Of a DNA stretch of 64,000 bases, positions 39,774-48,798 are shown in pieces. The notes beneath the pieces were generated by a model, which saw nothing but the letters and a program-made list of their open reading frames with translations, made no database searches and was not told where the DNA came from. Source of the DNA: Opitutaceae bacterium (GTDB lineage Bacteria > Verrucomicrobiota > Verrucomicrobiia > Opitutales > Opitutaceae); assembly GCA_016794785.1 (NCBI GenBank), contig JAEUHC010000019.1:310001-374000 (forward strand), in the 5' to 3' direction. The position numbers were made by a program, and so were the translations under genes. How positions within the stretch are numbered: the first letter of the stretch is position 1; the number at the start of each line of letters is the position of its first letter.

Positions 39774-41981
39774 TCAAGGCAGTTCGTAGACCTCGACCAA
39801 CGCGATGCCGAGTGCGCCACCTTCGCCCGTCACCTGGGCGGAATAGTTGCCAGGCGCGAGATCGAGGAGCAAGGCGCTGTCGCCGCTGCCCGTGCGGAGC
39901 GGAAAGGCGCCGACCTGCGCGGACAGGCGCGCAATCTCCAGGGCGTTGGCGGCCGCTGTCCAATTGGTGTTCTGCGCGACGATGGCCCCGGCGCTGTTGA
40001 AAAGCGTTAGCCGCGGCCGGGCGAGCGCGCCGGCCAGCCCAAACGCCGACAGCGTCGGCCCGATGGCGCGCGCGAGGATCGGCTTGGAGGTGTTGCCGGT
40101 GATTGTCATGCCCGCGATCAGGGTCGCGTCGCCCGCACCGACGAGGGCGCGCGACGACAGGTTGGCGAGTCGCGCCCCGGGATCGGCGGGCGCGAGATCG
40201 TAGATCTCCACGAGGCCGTTGCCCACGCTACCGGCGGCATCGGTGATCACGGCGGTGTAGCCGCCGGGAGCCAGCGTGATCGTCAGGGCGGAGTCGGCGC
40301 TGGTGGGTGAGAGCGCGAACAGCCCGACCTGCGTGGCGGCGGTGGCGATGGCGGGGGAATTCGGCGCGGTGCTCCAGCCGGTGTTTGCGGCCATCGCCGT
40401 CTCTGCGCCGGCCCGAAAGACCTGGAGGCGCGGACGGGGCAGCACATCGCCGACGCCAAACTGCGCGAGACCCGGCCCGACCGCGCGCGCCAGCACGGGC
40501 TTCTCGCTGCCGCCGGCGACGACGAAGCCGACAATCACCGCGCCATCGCCGTCGGCGACCCGCGCCCGCGTCGAGAGGCCCGTGAGCCGCTCCGCGCGCG
40601 GCGGAGCCGGCGCGGCCGAGAGCTGCGGCGTGAAGCCGAGCACGAATTGCGGGCTGCGGTATTGCGCGGCTGTCGCGGCGTCGAGCTGGCGTGAGGCGGC
40701 GTGCCGGCGCGAGACATCGAGGGGCGCGCCGTTGAGATCGGTGGATTGGTATTCCCAAAACTGCAGGTCGGGCGCGGTGGTCGCGCCGCCATCGAGCTGC
40801 CAGCCGGCGGCGGTGATGTGCGGGCCCATCGCGCAGTTGAGCCAGACGACCTGCGAAAACGGCCAGGTGTTGGCGACGCCCGCGCGCGGATCGATGCGGG
40901 CGAGGACGGAGTTGGTCACGCCCGGCGCGGCCGTGAGGCGGCAGTCCACATAGACGTTGCCCTTCTGGGTCTGGCCGTTGCGGACCTGCGCGTAGTAGCC
41001 GGGATTTAGCGCCCGGAGTTCGCAGCGCTGGAAGAAACAGGCGCCGCCGCCCCACATGAAATCGACGTCGCCTTCGATCAGGCTGTCGGTGACGAAGAGG
41101 GAGCCGTTCCAGAGCAGCGTGTCTTGGTAGCTGGAAAGCGTGACGCGGTCGAAGACGCAGCGCTGGCCGTTGCCGCGGATGGCCTCGGCCTGCGAGCCGC
41201 CGCGGGGGGTGGTGTTGCGGAGCGTGATCGTCTCGAGGACGAAGTCGGCGGCGTCGCACGCCACCATGGTGCGGTTGTTGCCGCTGTTGAAATTGGCGTT
41301 GTTGGCGTAGCTGATGATCGTGCCGGCGCGGTCCTCGCCGCGCAGGGTGATGAGCGGCTTGGCCGAGCCGATGTAAACCATCTCGCGGTAGGTGCCGCGC
41401 CGCACGGTGATCGTCGTGCGGGCGGGGTTGTTGCGCGGCACAAAATCGATCGCGCCCTGCACAGTGCAGAAATCGCCGCTGCCGTCGGCGGCGACAGTGA
41501 GCGCGGTCGCGCCCGCGGGCGGTCCCGCGGCGCGCGTGCTGAAGCGAAACACTGTCGGATCGGTGATGCCCGGGAAATCGACGAACACCCCCGCGTCGAT
41601 CAGCACGTGGTAGGTCTGCCCGTAGGCGAGCACGCCGGCGCGCGGGAAGATCGTGGCCGTGGTGCCGTCGATGAGGATCGGGCGGTAGTTGTAGGGCGTG
41701 AGGTTGGTGCCGATGAAGCGCGTGGGCGTGGCGTTGGCGAGGTCGATGGTTTCAACGCTCGCACCTGTGGCGGAGTTGATGATGCGCACCAGCCCCGAGG
41801 TTCCGAGCCGAGGCGGGGTGTCGAAGGTGATCGCGAGCAGCGTGTCGGGGCAAAGCCCGGTGGCGCTGTTCGCGGGGGCGAGCGAGGTCGCCGTGATGGC
41901 GAGCGAATGAACGGCCAGGGCCAGGAAGAGAGCCAGAGTGCAGACCAAATTTGCCGCCGCGCGCAGCCGGAGGTGCTTCAT
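39774..41981 (-). CDS. Modular secreted pectinesterase (Ig-like, CE8, two C-terminal repeats)
   Basis: 735 residues. Signal peptide at about 1-28; Ig-like (Big_5 type) domain at about 30-155; CE8 catalytic domain from LTVAADGSGDFCTVQGAIDF (about 160-460) with GGSQAEAIRG, YQDTLLWNG, EGDVDFMWGGG. The C-terminus has two homologous repeats (about 490-610, 615-735) of the pattern ARxxxGxGxxxLIxGFxxxG...KPxLARAxGPxLxxFG...VEIYDL. Such repeats are common at the ends of extracellular proteins in Opitutaceae and may aid secretion or surface attachment; that is inference. The ATG at 41981 begins the signal peptide. Confidence 0.92.
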   Translation of the reverse strand: MKHLRLRAAANLVCTLALFLALAVHSLAITATSLAPANSATGLCPDTLLAITFDTPPRLGTSGLVRIINSATGASVETIDLANATPTRFIGTNLTPYNYRPILIDGTTATIFPRAGVLAYGQTYHVLIDAGVFVDFPGITDPTVFRFSTRAAGPPAGATALTVAADGSGDFCTVQGAIDFVPRNNPARTTITVRRGTYREMVYIGSAKPLITLRGEDRAGTIISYANNANFNSGNNRTMVACDAADFVLETITLRNTTPRGGSQAEAIRGNGQRCVFDRVTLSSYQDTLLWNGSLFVTDSLIEGDVDFMWGGGACFFQRCELRALNPGYYAQVRNGQTQKGNVYVDCRLTAAPGVTNSVLARIDPRAGVANTWPFSQVVWLNCAMGPHITAAGWQLDGGATTAPDLQFWEYQSTDLNGAPLDVSRRHAASRQLDAATAAQYRSPQFVLGFTPQLSAAPAPPRAERLTGLSTRARVADGDGAVIVGFVVAGGSEKPVLARAVGPGLAQFGVGDVLPRPRLQVFRAGAETAMAANTGWSTAPNSPAIATAATQVGLFALSPTSADSALTITLAPGGYTAVITDAAGSVGNGLVEIYDLAPADPGARLANLSSRALVGAGDATLIAGMTITGNTSKPILARAIGPTLSAFGLAGALARPRLTLFNSAGAIVAQNTNWTAAANALEIARLSAQVGAFPLRTGSGDSALLLDLAPGNYSAQVTGEGGALGIALVEVYELP

Positions 41982-42009
41982 GAGCGGGCGAGGCAAGGGC
42001 GGCGCGCGT

Positions 42010-42795
42010 TCAATACCCCGAATCCGCGAGCTGCTTGCGCAGCTCGGCGAGCGCAGGGCCGACTTGGTTCGGCAGGTCGGTCCAGATGGGTTCGAGCGCG
42101 AGGCGGTCGTTGTAACCGGTCTTGTGCAGGGCGCGGAGGTAGGGGCGGAGATTCTCGCCGTTGATGCCGGGCGCGGCGCGATCCTTGTTTTCGGCGATGT
42201 GCGCGTGGCGGATGAGCGGGCCGACCTTCACGATGTCGTCGGGCGACTCGTCGTTGCGCAGCATGTGGAAGATGTCCACGAGCAGCTTCACGGAATTGTG
42301 GTCGGCGCGGCGCACGGCCTCGGCGCCTTCGAGCACGGTGTTGACGAGGTTGCATTCGCCGCGGTTGAGCGGCTCGACCACGAGGGTGACGCCATTTTCC
42401 TCCGCGAGGGGGGCGAATTGGCGGAGGATGTCCACGTATTGCTCGAAGGCCTTGGAGATCGGAAAACCGGCCGGCACCATGCGCGCGCCAGCGCTGCCGA
42501 AGACAATGAACTTGATGCCGGTTTCCTTGCAGCGGCGGAAAACGACCTGCGCATAGCGGTCGAGGCGGGCGTAGTCGATGTCGGGGCCACTGCATTTGAG
42601 CGCGGCAGGGAGCAGGACATTGGCCGCCGGCATCGGATAACCGCAGGTGGCCAGCGCGACGGCGTGCGGGGCGAATTCGGCGTCGGGCGCCTCGGGCTTC
42701 AGGAAATTGACGACGTGGCCCTCGATGAAATCGCAGGCGGGGCGGGCGGGCAGGGAGGCGAGGGTGGCGGGGTCGGTGCAGAAGCCGATTTGCAT
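42010..42795 (-). CDS. Sugar phosphate isomerase/epimerase (AP-endonuclease-2 type TIM barrel)
   Basis: 261 residues, no signal, cytoplasmic. Strand motifs such as IKFIVFGSAGARMVP, VTLVVEPLNRGECN (metal-binding Glu), LLVDIFHM (Asp/His), and RHAHIAENKDRAAPG fit the xylose isomerase-like TIM-barrel family with a divalent metal site. The reaction cannot be specified. It lies just upstream of the pectin esterases in the same orientation, so it may process hexuronate products; this is contextual. A gap of 28 bp separates it from the modular CE8 gene. Confidence 0.85.
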   Translation of the reverse strand: MQIGFCTDPATLASLPARPACDFIEGHVVNFLKPEAPDAEFAPHAVALATCGYPMPAANVLLPAALKCSGPDIDYARLDRYAQVVFRRCKETGIKFIVFGSAGARMVPAGFPISKAFEQYVDILRQFAPLAEENGVTLVVEPLNRGECNLVNTVLEGAEAVRRADHNSVKLLVDIFHMLRNDESPDDIVKVGPLIRHAHIAENKDRAAPGINGENLRPYLRALHKTGYNDRLALEPIWTDLPNQVGPALAELRKQLADSGY

Positions 42796-43010
42796 GAGAG
42801 CGCCATCTCAACGGCGGCAGGGCGGCAGGGCACGGAGAAAATGCCGATGGCGGCGGGCGGGGCCGTTCTTGGGCCTGGATGCTGTGGTCTGATGAGTGCG
42901 ATGGGTGCGCGAATGCGGACGCAGCGACGGCCCGCCCAGGCTGTTTCCGCCCCGCTGGAAATAGCTCTTGCCTCGCCGCGCGGCGCGCGTCTTGTTCACC
43001 CCTCCTTGTT

Positions 43011-43087
<77 letters not shown>

Positions 43088-43263
43088 TTTCCCCGTTATG
43101 TTTCCCCGCCGGGTGGAGGTTGTTGGCGGGGCATGAATTGAAGATTGGAATGCCGCGCGAAGGTTCGCAGAAATTCCCGATGCGAACGAGTGACGTAGCG
43201 TCCACCCACACGGGAGAGGAAGCCGCCAAGCCCGCGGCTAGACGCGGGTTTTGTCCCCTTCGC

Positions 43264-43629
43264 ATGTTCTGGCCGCTGTTGATTGCGGCGGTGATCTTCT
43301 ACGCTTCGAGCCGCTCGCATGTGCCTGCGCCCGGACTGACGCGCGTGGACGACAAGATCGGGCACTTTGCCGCCTACGGCCTTTTGGCTTCGCTCCTCTG
43401 TCGTGCGCTTGGTGGGAGCTGGCGCGGGGCGCTGATCGCGCTCCTCCTCGCCTCGGCCTATGGCGCGAGCGACGAGTGGCACCAGAGCTTCGTGCCGGGT
43501 CGGCATTCCGATATCGCCGACTGGGTGGCTGACACGCTCGGCGCGGCGGTGGCCGTGGTGCTCTACGCGGGATTTGGACGATATCGCCGGCTGTTGGAGA
43601 CGCCGCTCTGGCGTCAGGGGAAGGCATGA
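43264..43629 (+). CDS. VanZ-like membrane protein
   Basis: 121 residues from the ATG at 43264; in-frame ATGs at 43150 and 43180 would add non-conserved Arg-rich sequence. Four membrane segments. VanZ landmarks VDDKIGHFAAYGLLA and SDEWHQSFVPGRHSDIADWVADTLGAA are clear. The family is of unknown biochemical role (VanZ confers low teicoplanin resistance). The stop overlaps the next gene as ATGA. Confidence 0.88.
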   Translation: MFWPLLIAAVIFYASSRSHVPAPGLTRVDDKIGHFAAYGLLASLLCRALGGSWRGALIALLLASAYGASDEWHQSFVPGRHSDIADWVADTLGAAVAVVLYAGFGRYRRLLETPLWRQGKA

Positions 43630-45470
43630 AGAAGCCTGCTTCGCCGCTTCTCTCCACCCGCGCCGTGACGCCCTCCGCGGCGACCGCGTCGTCCTGGCCG
43701 GCGTGGATCGCCGTGGGGTTGTTCATTGCGACGGCGTGCCTCTTCGCCCGCGCGATTGGCCACGACTTCGTCAACTACGACGACCCCGACTACGTGACGG
43801 CTAACCTCCATGTGAAGGCCGGCCTCAGCGCCGATGGCGTCGCGTGGGCGCTGCGCTCTGGCGAAGCCTCCAATTGGCACCCGCTCACCTGGGTCTCGCA
43901 CATGGCGGACGTGTCGCTTTTCGGGCTCAATCCGCGCGGCCATCACGCGACGAGCGTGCTGCTCCATGCGCTCAATGCCGCGCTGGCGTTTCTCGCGCTG
44001 CGCCGCCTGACCGGGTCGCTATGGACGAGCGCGCTCTGCGCGGCCTGGTTTGCGTGGCACCCGCTGCGCGTGGAATCGGTCGCGTGGGTGGCCGAGCGCA
44101 AGGATGTGCTCAGTGGTTTGTTTTTCTTCGCCACGCTGTGGGCGTATGCCGTTTACGCGGAGCGTCGGCGGGAGCGTAGGCCCGATGCGTGGCGGCCCTA
44201 TGCGCTGGCGCTCGGCGCGTTTGCCCTCGGGCTGATGGCCAAGCCCATGCTCGTCACGCTGCCGTGCGTGCTGCTGCTCCTGGATGTCTGGCCGCTGCGC
44301 CGTGTCGCCGGGGAAAAACGCGAGTCGCTCGTGCGCCTAGTCGTGGAAAAACTGCCGTGGTTCGCGCTCGCCGTGGCTTCGTCGTTTGTGACCTATCAGG
44401 TCCAAAGCGGCGGCGGCTCAGTGACCGAGGCCCTGAGTCTCTCCGCCCGCCTCGACAACGCCGTCGTTTCCGTCGTGCGCTATCTCGGCAAGCTCGCGTG
44501 GCCCTTCGATCTCGCCGTGATCTACCCGCATCCGGGCGAGTGGCCGGCGCGCAAAGTCGTCGCGTGTCTCGTGATCGTCGCCGGGCTCACGGCGTTCGCG
44601 GTCTGGCAGCACCGGCGTCGGCCGTGGCTCGCGATCGGGTGGCTGTGGTTTCTCGGCACGCTCGTGCCGGTGATCGGCCTCGTGCAGGTGGGCCTGCAAT
44701 CCATGGCCGATCGCTACACTTACTTGCCGATGCTCGGCGTGCAAATCGCGGTGCTCTGGACGGCGCGCGAGTGGGCGGTTTCGCCCACGGTGCGACGCTG
44801 GGGCCTCGCGCTCGCGGGCGTCGTGCTGCTCTGCGGCGCCGCGCGCACGTGGGATCAGATCGGGGTCTGGAAGAACTCGTTCACGCTCTTCAGCCACGCG
44901 CTGTCCGTGACGGAGAAAAACTACGTCGCGCACGACAACCGCGGGCTGTTTCTCTTCCAATCGGGCAAGGTCGCCGAGGCGATCGCCGATTACCGCGCCT
45001 CGCTCGCGATCAACCCCGGCTATTTCACGGCCAACAACAACCTCGGCCACGCCCTCGCCGAGGCCGGCCGGCCCGCCGAGGCGATCCCGCTTTACCGCAC
45101 CGCGCTCGCGCAGAAGCCCGGCCACCTCGAGGTCCGCAACAACCTCGCCAATGCCCTCTCCGACCTCAATCAGCTCCCGGAGGCGATGGAGCACTACGCC
45201 TTCGTGCTCGCGCGCCAGCCCGACCACGTCAATGCCCTCAACGGCTCCGCGGTCGTCCTCGCGATGCAGGGCAAGGTGGCCGAGGCCAAGGCCCGCCTTG
45301 AGCAGTCACTCCGCCTCGCGCCTGACAACGCCAGTGCGCACCACAACCTCGGCAACGTCTGCTCCATGCTTGGTGATCGCGAGGCCGCCGCCCGCCACTA
45401 CCGCCGCGCGGCCGAGCTGAAATCCGGTGGCGGTTCGGGTCGAGGGCAGGCGCCCGACCCGGCGAAGTGA
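43626..45470 (+). CDS. Multi-pass membrane protein with C-terminal TPR repeats (TMTC/GT-C like)
   Basis: 614 residues. The N-terminal two-thirds has about 10 membrane helices with DFVNYDDPDYV, SNWHPLTWVSHMADVSLFGL and HPLRVESVAWVAERKDVL, typical of GT-C-like proteins related to eukaryotic TMTC O-mannosyltransferases. From about residue 435 come four TPR units (NYVAHDNRGLFLFQSGKVAE, NPGYFTANNNLGHALAEAGR, and so on) ending near 595. It is probably a protein glycosyltransferase or surface-polymer enzyme. The acceptor is unknown. Overlaps VanZ by ATGA. Confidence 0.8.
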   Translation: MKKPASPLLSTRAVTPSAATASSWPAWIAVGLFIATACLFARAIGHDFVNYDDPDYVTANLHVKAGLSADGVAWALRSGEASNWHPLTWVSHMADVSLFGLNPRGHHATSVLLHALNAALAFLALRRLTGSLWTSALCAAWFAWHPLRVESVAWVAERKDVLSGLFFFATLWAYAVYAERRRERRPDAWRPYALALGAFALGLMAKPMLVTLPCVLLLLDVWPLRRVAGEKRESLVRLVVEKLPWFALAVASSFVTYQVQSGGGSVTEALSLSARLDNAVVSVVRYLGKLAWPFDLAVIYPHPGEWPARKVVACLVIVAGLTAFAVWQHRRRPWLAIGWLWFLGTLVPVIGLVQVGLQSMADRYTYLPMLGVQIAVLWTAREWAVSPTVRRWGLALAGVVLLCGAARTWDQIGVWKNSFTLFSHALSVTEKNYVAHDNRGLFLFQSGKVAEAIADYRASLAINPGYFTANNNLGHALAEAGRPAEAIPLYRTALAQKPGHLEVRNNLANALSDLNQLPEAMEHYAFVLARQPDHVNALNGSAVVLAMQGKVAEAKARLEQSLRLAPDNASAHHNLGNVCSMLGDREAAARHYRRAAELKSGGGSGRGQAPDPAK

Positions 45471-45552
45471 TAGCGCGCGGCCGGTTCCTGCGCGCCCCGC
45501 GCTTTCGCGTCTTGCTCCCCGGCTTCCACTTTGCGGCCATCGTCCCCGCTGC

Positions 45553-46899
45553 ATGAGAATCACCGGTCTCGCCCTCGTCCCTCCGCCCACCGCCGCCGAT
45601 TGCCCCAAGGTCACGCCCGAGCTGCTCGCCTCCGTGCTCGCGCGCTACTCGCGCAGCAACCAGGGCATCCACACGATTCTCTCCAAGGTCGATCTCGCCA
45701 ACCCCGACGCCTCGATCGATCGCATCCTCAACTTTGTCGACTACGGGCACGCCTCCATCGGCGGGCTGACCGGCGGCCTCGCGGTCGCGCTCGACGACGT
45801 GTCGATGTGGCTCGCCTACAAACTTTTTGAGATCGCCACGATGGCCGACGGCCAGGAGTCGAGCACGCGCTACATCACAATGGACGCAGCCAACGTCCCC
45901 TCGGCCGAGGAACTGAGCCTCCCCGCCGATCTCGCGCCGCGCTGGCAGGATATCCTCGCGCGATCCTTTGCCGCCTATCATGCCGAGTATGCGCGGCTCG
46001 ATGCGCTCGCCACGGCCGAGCCAGGGCGCGTGCGCCTGCCGGCCGACGCCAAGCCCGCCGTCGTCACGCGCCTGCGAAAAAACTACGCGCTCGATCGCGC
46101 GCGCTACTTCATCCCGCTCGCCACGCGCACCAACGTCGGCCTCGTGCAGACCTCGCGCATGTGGGCGACGACCGTGAAGCACCTCGATTCGCTGCCGCAC
46201 CCCGAGGCGCGAGCCGCGGCCAAACTCATCCGCGACGAGCTGCTCAAGCAGTCCCCGCGGCTCATGCGGCACAGCTTCGCGGAAAAATCCCATCAGGAGC
46301 AGGCCCGGCAGGAACTCGCGTGGTCACTCGCGCTCGGCCGCGAGCGGCTCTCCGCCGCGCCGCTGGCCGACGAAGTCTGGGTGCACGTCGATCGCGCGAC
46401 GCCGCCTTTTCTCCCCGAGCCCCAGCCCATCCCCGAGGCGCTGCGGCACCGCGCCAACCGCTACGGCCAGCAGGGCCTCGCGACGCGGCGCATGCGCGTG
46501 GCCTTTGCCTGGAACAACATGGCGATCGCCGAACTGCGCGACCTCAACCGCCACCGCACCGGCCACCGCTGCACGCCGCTCATCCAGGCTGGCTTCTATT
46601 TGCCGCCCGAGATCAGTCATGCGGCGCACTCCGCGCTGCTGGCGGATCAGCTCGAGCTGACGCGCGAGCTCATGGCGCGCGGGTCGCCCGCGTATGTTTA
46701 CTCGCTGCTGCTCGGGGCGCAGACGCCGTTTGAGCACAGCACGCACGCGGACAAATTCATTTACGAAGCCGAGCTGCGCACGGGCATGGGCGCGCATTTC
46801 CGCTACGCCGAGCACTTGAGCGCGGCGCTCAAGGGCTTCCTCGCGCAAGTGCCCGAGGCGCGCGATTGGGTCGTCGAGGGCACGGCGGAGCCCGAGTGA
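45553..46899 (+). CDS. ThyX-family FAD-dependent thymidylate synthase homologue, duplicated
   Basis: 448 residues, about twice the length of ThyX (220-250). The N-half contains a ThyX-like helix and ATMADGQESSTRYITMD (residues about 95-112): it keeps the SSTRY end of the motif but not the RHR. The C-half contains ELRDLNRHRTGHRCTP (about 328-345): it has RHR but not the Ser/Asn-Glu tail. So the canonical RHR-x7-S motif is split across two tandem domains. It may still make dTMP or have another flavin role. The ATG at 45553 fits the conserved start MRITGLALVPPPTA. Confidence 0.78.
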   Translation: MRITGLALVPPPTAADCPKVTPELLASVLARYSRSNQGIHTILSKVDLANPDASIDRILNFVDYGHASIGGLTGGLAVALDDVSMWLAYKLFEIATMADGQESSTRYITMDAANVPSAEELSLPADLAPRWQDILARSFAAYHAEYARLDALATAEPGRVRLPADAKPAVVTRLRKNYALDRARYFIPLATRTNVGLVQTSRMWATTVKHLDSLPHPEARAAAKLIRDELLKQSPRLMRHSFAEKSHQEQARQELAWSLALGRERLSAAPLADEVWVHVDRATPPFLPEPQPIPEALRHRANRYGQQGLATRRMRVAFAWNNMAIAELRDLNRHRTGHRCTPLIQAGFYLPPEISHAAHSALLADQLELTRELMARGSPAYVYSLLLGAQTPFEHSTHADKFIYEAELRTGMGAHFRYAEHLSAALKGFLAQVPEARDWVVEGTAEPE

Positions 46900-47020
46900 G
46901 GCGCGCGCTGTGGCTGCCTTTCCTGTGGGAGCGAGCGATCCATCGTGCTTGCCCGCCCGAATAAGGGGTTGCGGCATGTGACTTGCGCCGCCTTGCTGCG
47001 TCCGTGCCCTGCGTCTCGCC

Positions 47021-47590
47021 ATGAAGCCGGCTGGTCTTGCTGCAATTCTCGCTGCGTGCTGCTGCGCCGCCTCCGCGCGGGCGGCGGACGCCACCACGCC
47101 GGTGGACTACACGCAGCGCAACACCCCGTTTGCCCCGGCGGGCAGCGTGTCCCCGGACAAGCGTAACCCCGCCGACCAGAACTCCTCTGTGCAGGACAAA
47201 CGCGTCGACAAAGCGGTGATCGACAAAAAGCCCGCGATCGTCGGCGAGCGTCGCGCTGCCATCGACGTGACCGAGTCGCGCGAGAAGAACGTCCGCGAGA
47301 AGGATTCGCGCCGGCCGGAGAAATCCGACCAGCCGGTCAGCGCCCACAACCACAAGCTTTCATCGATCTCCACCGCGACCGACACATCCAAACCGCCGAC
47401 GGTGGCCAAATATCAGGACAGCCTGACTGCCGCGAGCGCGTCCAACATGGCGCGCTTCCCCGCCCTCGACCAGACGGCCACCGCCAAGATCAACCGCTTC
47501 GTCTTCCGCAAGAATCCCGTCGAGCCCGCTGCCACCGCGGCCGCGGACCGGGTGGTGCCGGCCGGGGGCGCCGCCGCCGTGGGCAAGTGA
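47021..47590 (+). CDS. Secreted hypothetical protein
   Basis: 189 residues. A signal peptide (about 1-21, ending SARAAD) is followed by a polar, Lys/Asp/Ser-rich, apparently disordered stretch with KRVDKAVIDKKPAIVGERRAAIDVTESREK. It ends Gly/Ala-rich (VVPAGGAAAVGK). No family is recognised. A conserved envelope or periplasmic role is possible. It ends 18 bp before the next gene's ATG. Confidence 0.65.
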   Translation: MKPAGLAAILAACCCAASARAADATTPVDYTQRNTPFAPAGSVSPDKRNPADQNSSVQDKRVDKAVIDKKPAIVGERRAAIDVTESREKNVREKDSRRPEKSDQPVSAHNHKLSSISTATDTSKPPTVAKYQDSLTAASASNMARFPALDQTATAKINRFVFRKNPVEPAATAAADRVVPAGGAAAVGK

Positions 47591-47607
47591 GCGTCGAGGC
47601 GTTGCCG

Positions 47608-48378
47608 ATGAACCGATTTCGCGTCCTCCAGTTCAACATGCAGTTTGGCCGGGTCTGGGACGAAACACACCCTGACCAGGCGCCGATTCGCCTCGAGGAA
47701 ACCGTGGCCGAGATCAAGCGCCACGAGGCCGACATCATCCTGTTGCAGGAGGTCGAGCAGGCCAGGCCCGGTGGCGTCCAGCTCGAGCCCCCGCCGAATT
47801 TCACCCGGCTCCGCGCCGAGCTGCCCGGCTACGAGGCGTTTTTCAGCTATCCCAAGGCCGACCCGCGCGAGCTGCCGTTCGGCCTCGGGCTGGCGATTTT
47901 TTCGCGCACGCCGTTGCGCGATCCGCTGCGGGTCGAGCTGCCGTCGCCGCCGATCGAGTTTGATTTTTTTGGCCGGAAAACCACGCCGACCGACCGGCTT
48001 CTGATCGGCGCTCGCACGACGCTGCACGGTCGCGAGCTCCAGCTGCTCAACACGCACCTGCTCGCCTTTTTCATGCTGGGGGCCAGCAGCGAGGAGCATC
48101 CGGGCCAGCGCCTGAGGGTGGCGCAGGAATTGGCCGCGGCGCGGGGTGCCTGCGTGCTTGGCGGCGATTTCAACGTGAGCCGCCACGGCTCGCTCATCAG
48201 GCAGTTCGCGGCCTGCGGTTTCCAGAGCGTGCAAGATCGCGAGATCACCTGGCGGCGCCGGCCGTTCGTGCTCGACCACGTTTTCCACAATTCCGCGCTG
48301 CGCTGCACGGCGCGCCAAGTCGTGCCCACGCCCGCGAGCGATCACCACGCGCTCGTGGCGGACCTCGAGTTTGCCTGA
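47608..48378 (+). CDS. Endonuclease/exonuclease/phosphatase family protein
   Basis: 256 residues from the ATG at 47608, which has a GAGG 9 bp upstream; an in-frame GTG at 47587 overlaps the previous stop. EEP-fold landmarks: LQFNMQFG (N-terminal Asn), DIILLQEVEQ (metal Glu), LLNTHLLAF, GGDFNVSRHGS (Asp-x-Asn), and SDHHALVADLEF (catalytic His pair). A Mg2+-dependent phosphodiesterase; nucleic acid or lipid substrate unknown. Confidence 0.87.
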   Translation: MNRFRVLQFNMQFGRVWDETHPDQAPIRLEETVAEIKRHEADIILLQEVEQARPGGVQLEPPPNFTRLRAELPGYEAFFSYPKADPRELPFGLGLAIFSRTPLRDPLRVELPSPPIEFDFFGRKTTPTDRLLIGARTTLHGRELQLLNTHLLAFFMLGASSEEHPGQRLRVAQELAAARGACVLGGDFNVSRHGSLIRQFAACGFQSVQDREITWRRRPFVLDHVFHNSALRCTARQVVPTPASDHHALVADLEFA

Positions 48379-48393
48379 GCGGCGCTGTCCCCG

Positions 48394-48452
48394 GTGGGAG
48401 CGAGCTTGCTCGCGACTTCAGTGCGGTGGGTCGCGAGCAAGCTCGCTCCCAC
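48394..48452. repeat. Perfect 23-bp REP-type inverted repeat between convergent genes
   Basis: Arms 48394-48416 and 48430-48452 (beginning GTGGGAGCGAGCTTGC) are perfectly complementary with a 13-nt loop. The sequence family matches the palindromes inside the CysJ-like gene and closely resembles the GTGGGAGCGGGCTTGC REP of Pseudomonas. It fills the gap between convergent genes (48378 and 48468) and could also end transcription. Confidence 0.88.
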
Positions 48453-48467
48453 AGGCAAACCGTGGCC

Positions 48468-48752
48468 TTACTTTTGACGCCGCACGCGTTCCTTTTCCTC
48501 CTCGCGCTCCTCGTCGATGCGGGCGCGTTCGCTCACGAGCTGCTTCTGGATCTTCTCCACATCCTCGAACTTTTGCGCGGCCAGCGCCTCGTCGAGCTGC
48601 TTCTTCAGGAAGATCTCACGCTCGGCGAGCTTGCCCTTGTGGACGCGATCGATCTCCGCGAGGCGGGACTTCTGTTCGGGCGTGAGGGGCTTGCTGGCGG
48701 AGGGATCGGACTTGGCCAGCCGCTCCATCGCGAGTTCGTAGGCGCTTTTCAT
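48468..48752 (-). CDS. Small charged coiled-coil protein, function unknown
   Basis: 94 residues from the ATG at 48752 (MKSAYELAMERLAKSDPSA). Nearly all helical and extremely charged: LTPEQKSRLAEIDRVHKGKL, then an E/K/R-rich C-terminus (EREEEKERVRRQK). No catalytic motif. Probably a small helical scaffold; family not recognised. An earlier ATG at 48788 would add a poorly composed leader. Confidence 0.68.
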   Translation of the reverse strand: MKSAYELAMERLAKSDPSASKPLTPEQKSRLAEIDRVHKGKLAEREIFLKKQLDEALAAQKFEDVEKIQKQLVSERARIDEEREEEKERVRRQK

Positions 48753-48798
48753 GGGAGCGGGACTTTGCGCGCGGAACGCGCGGAACACACGGAAAAAT

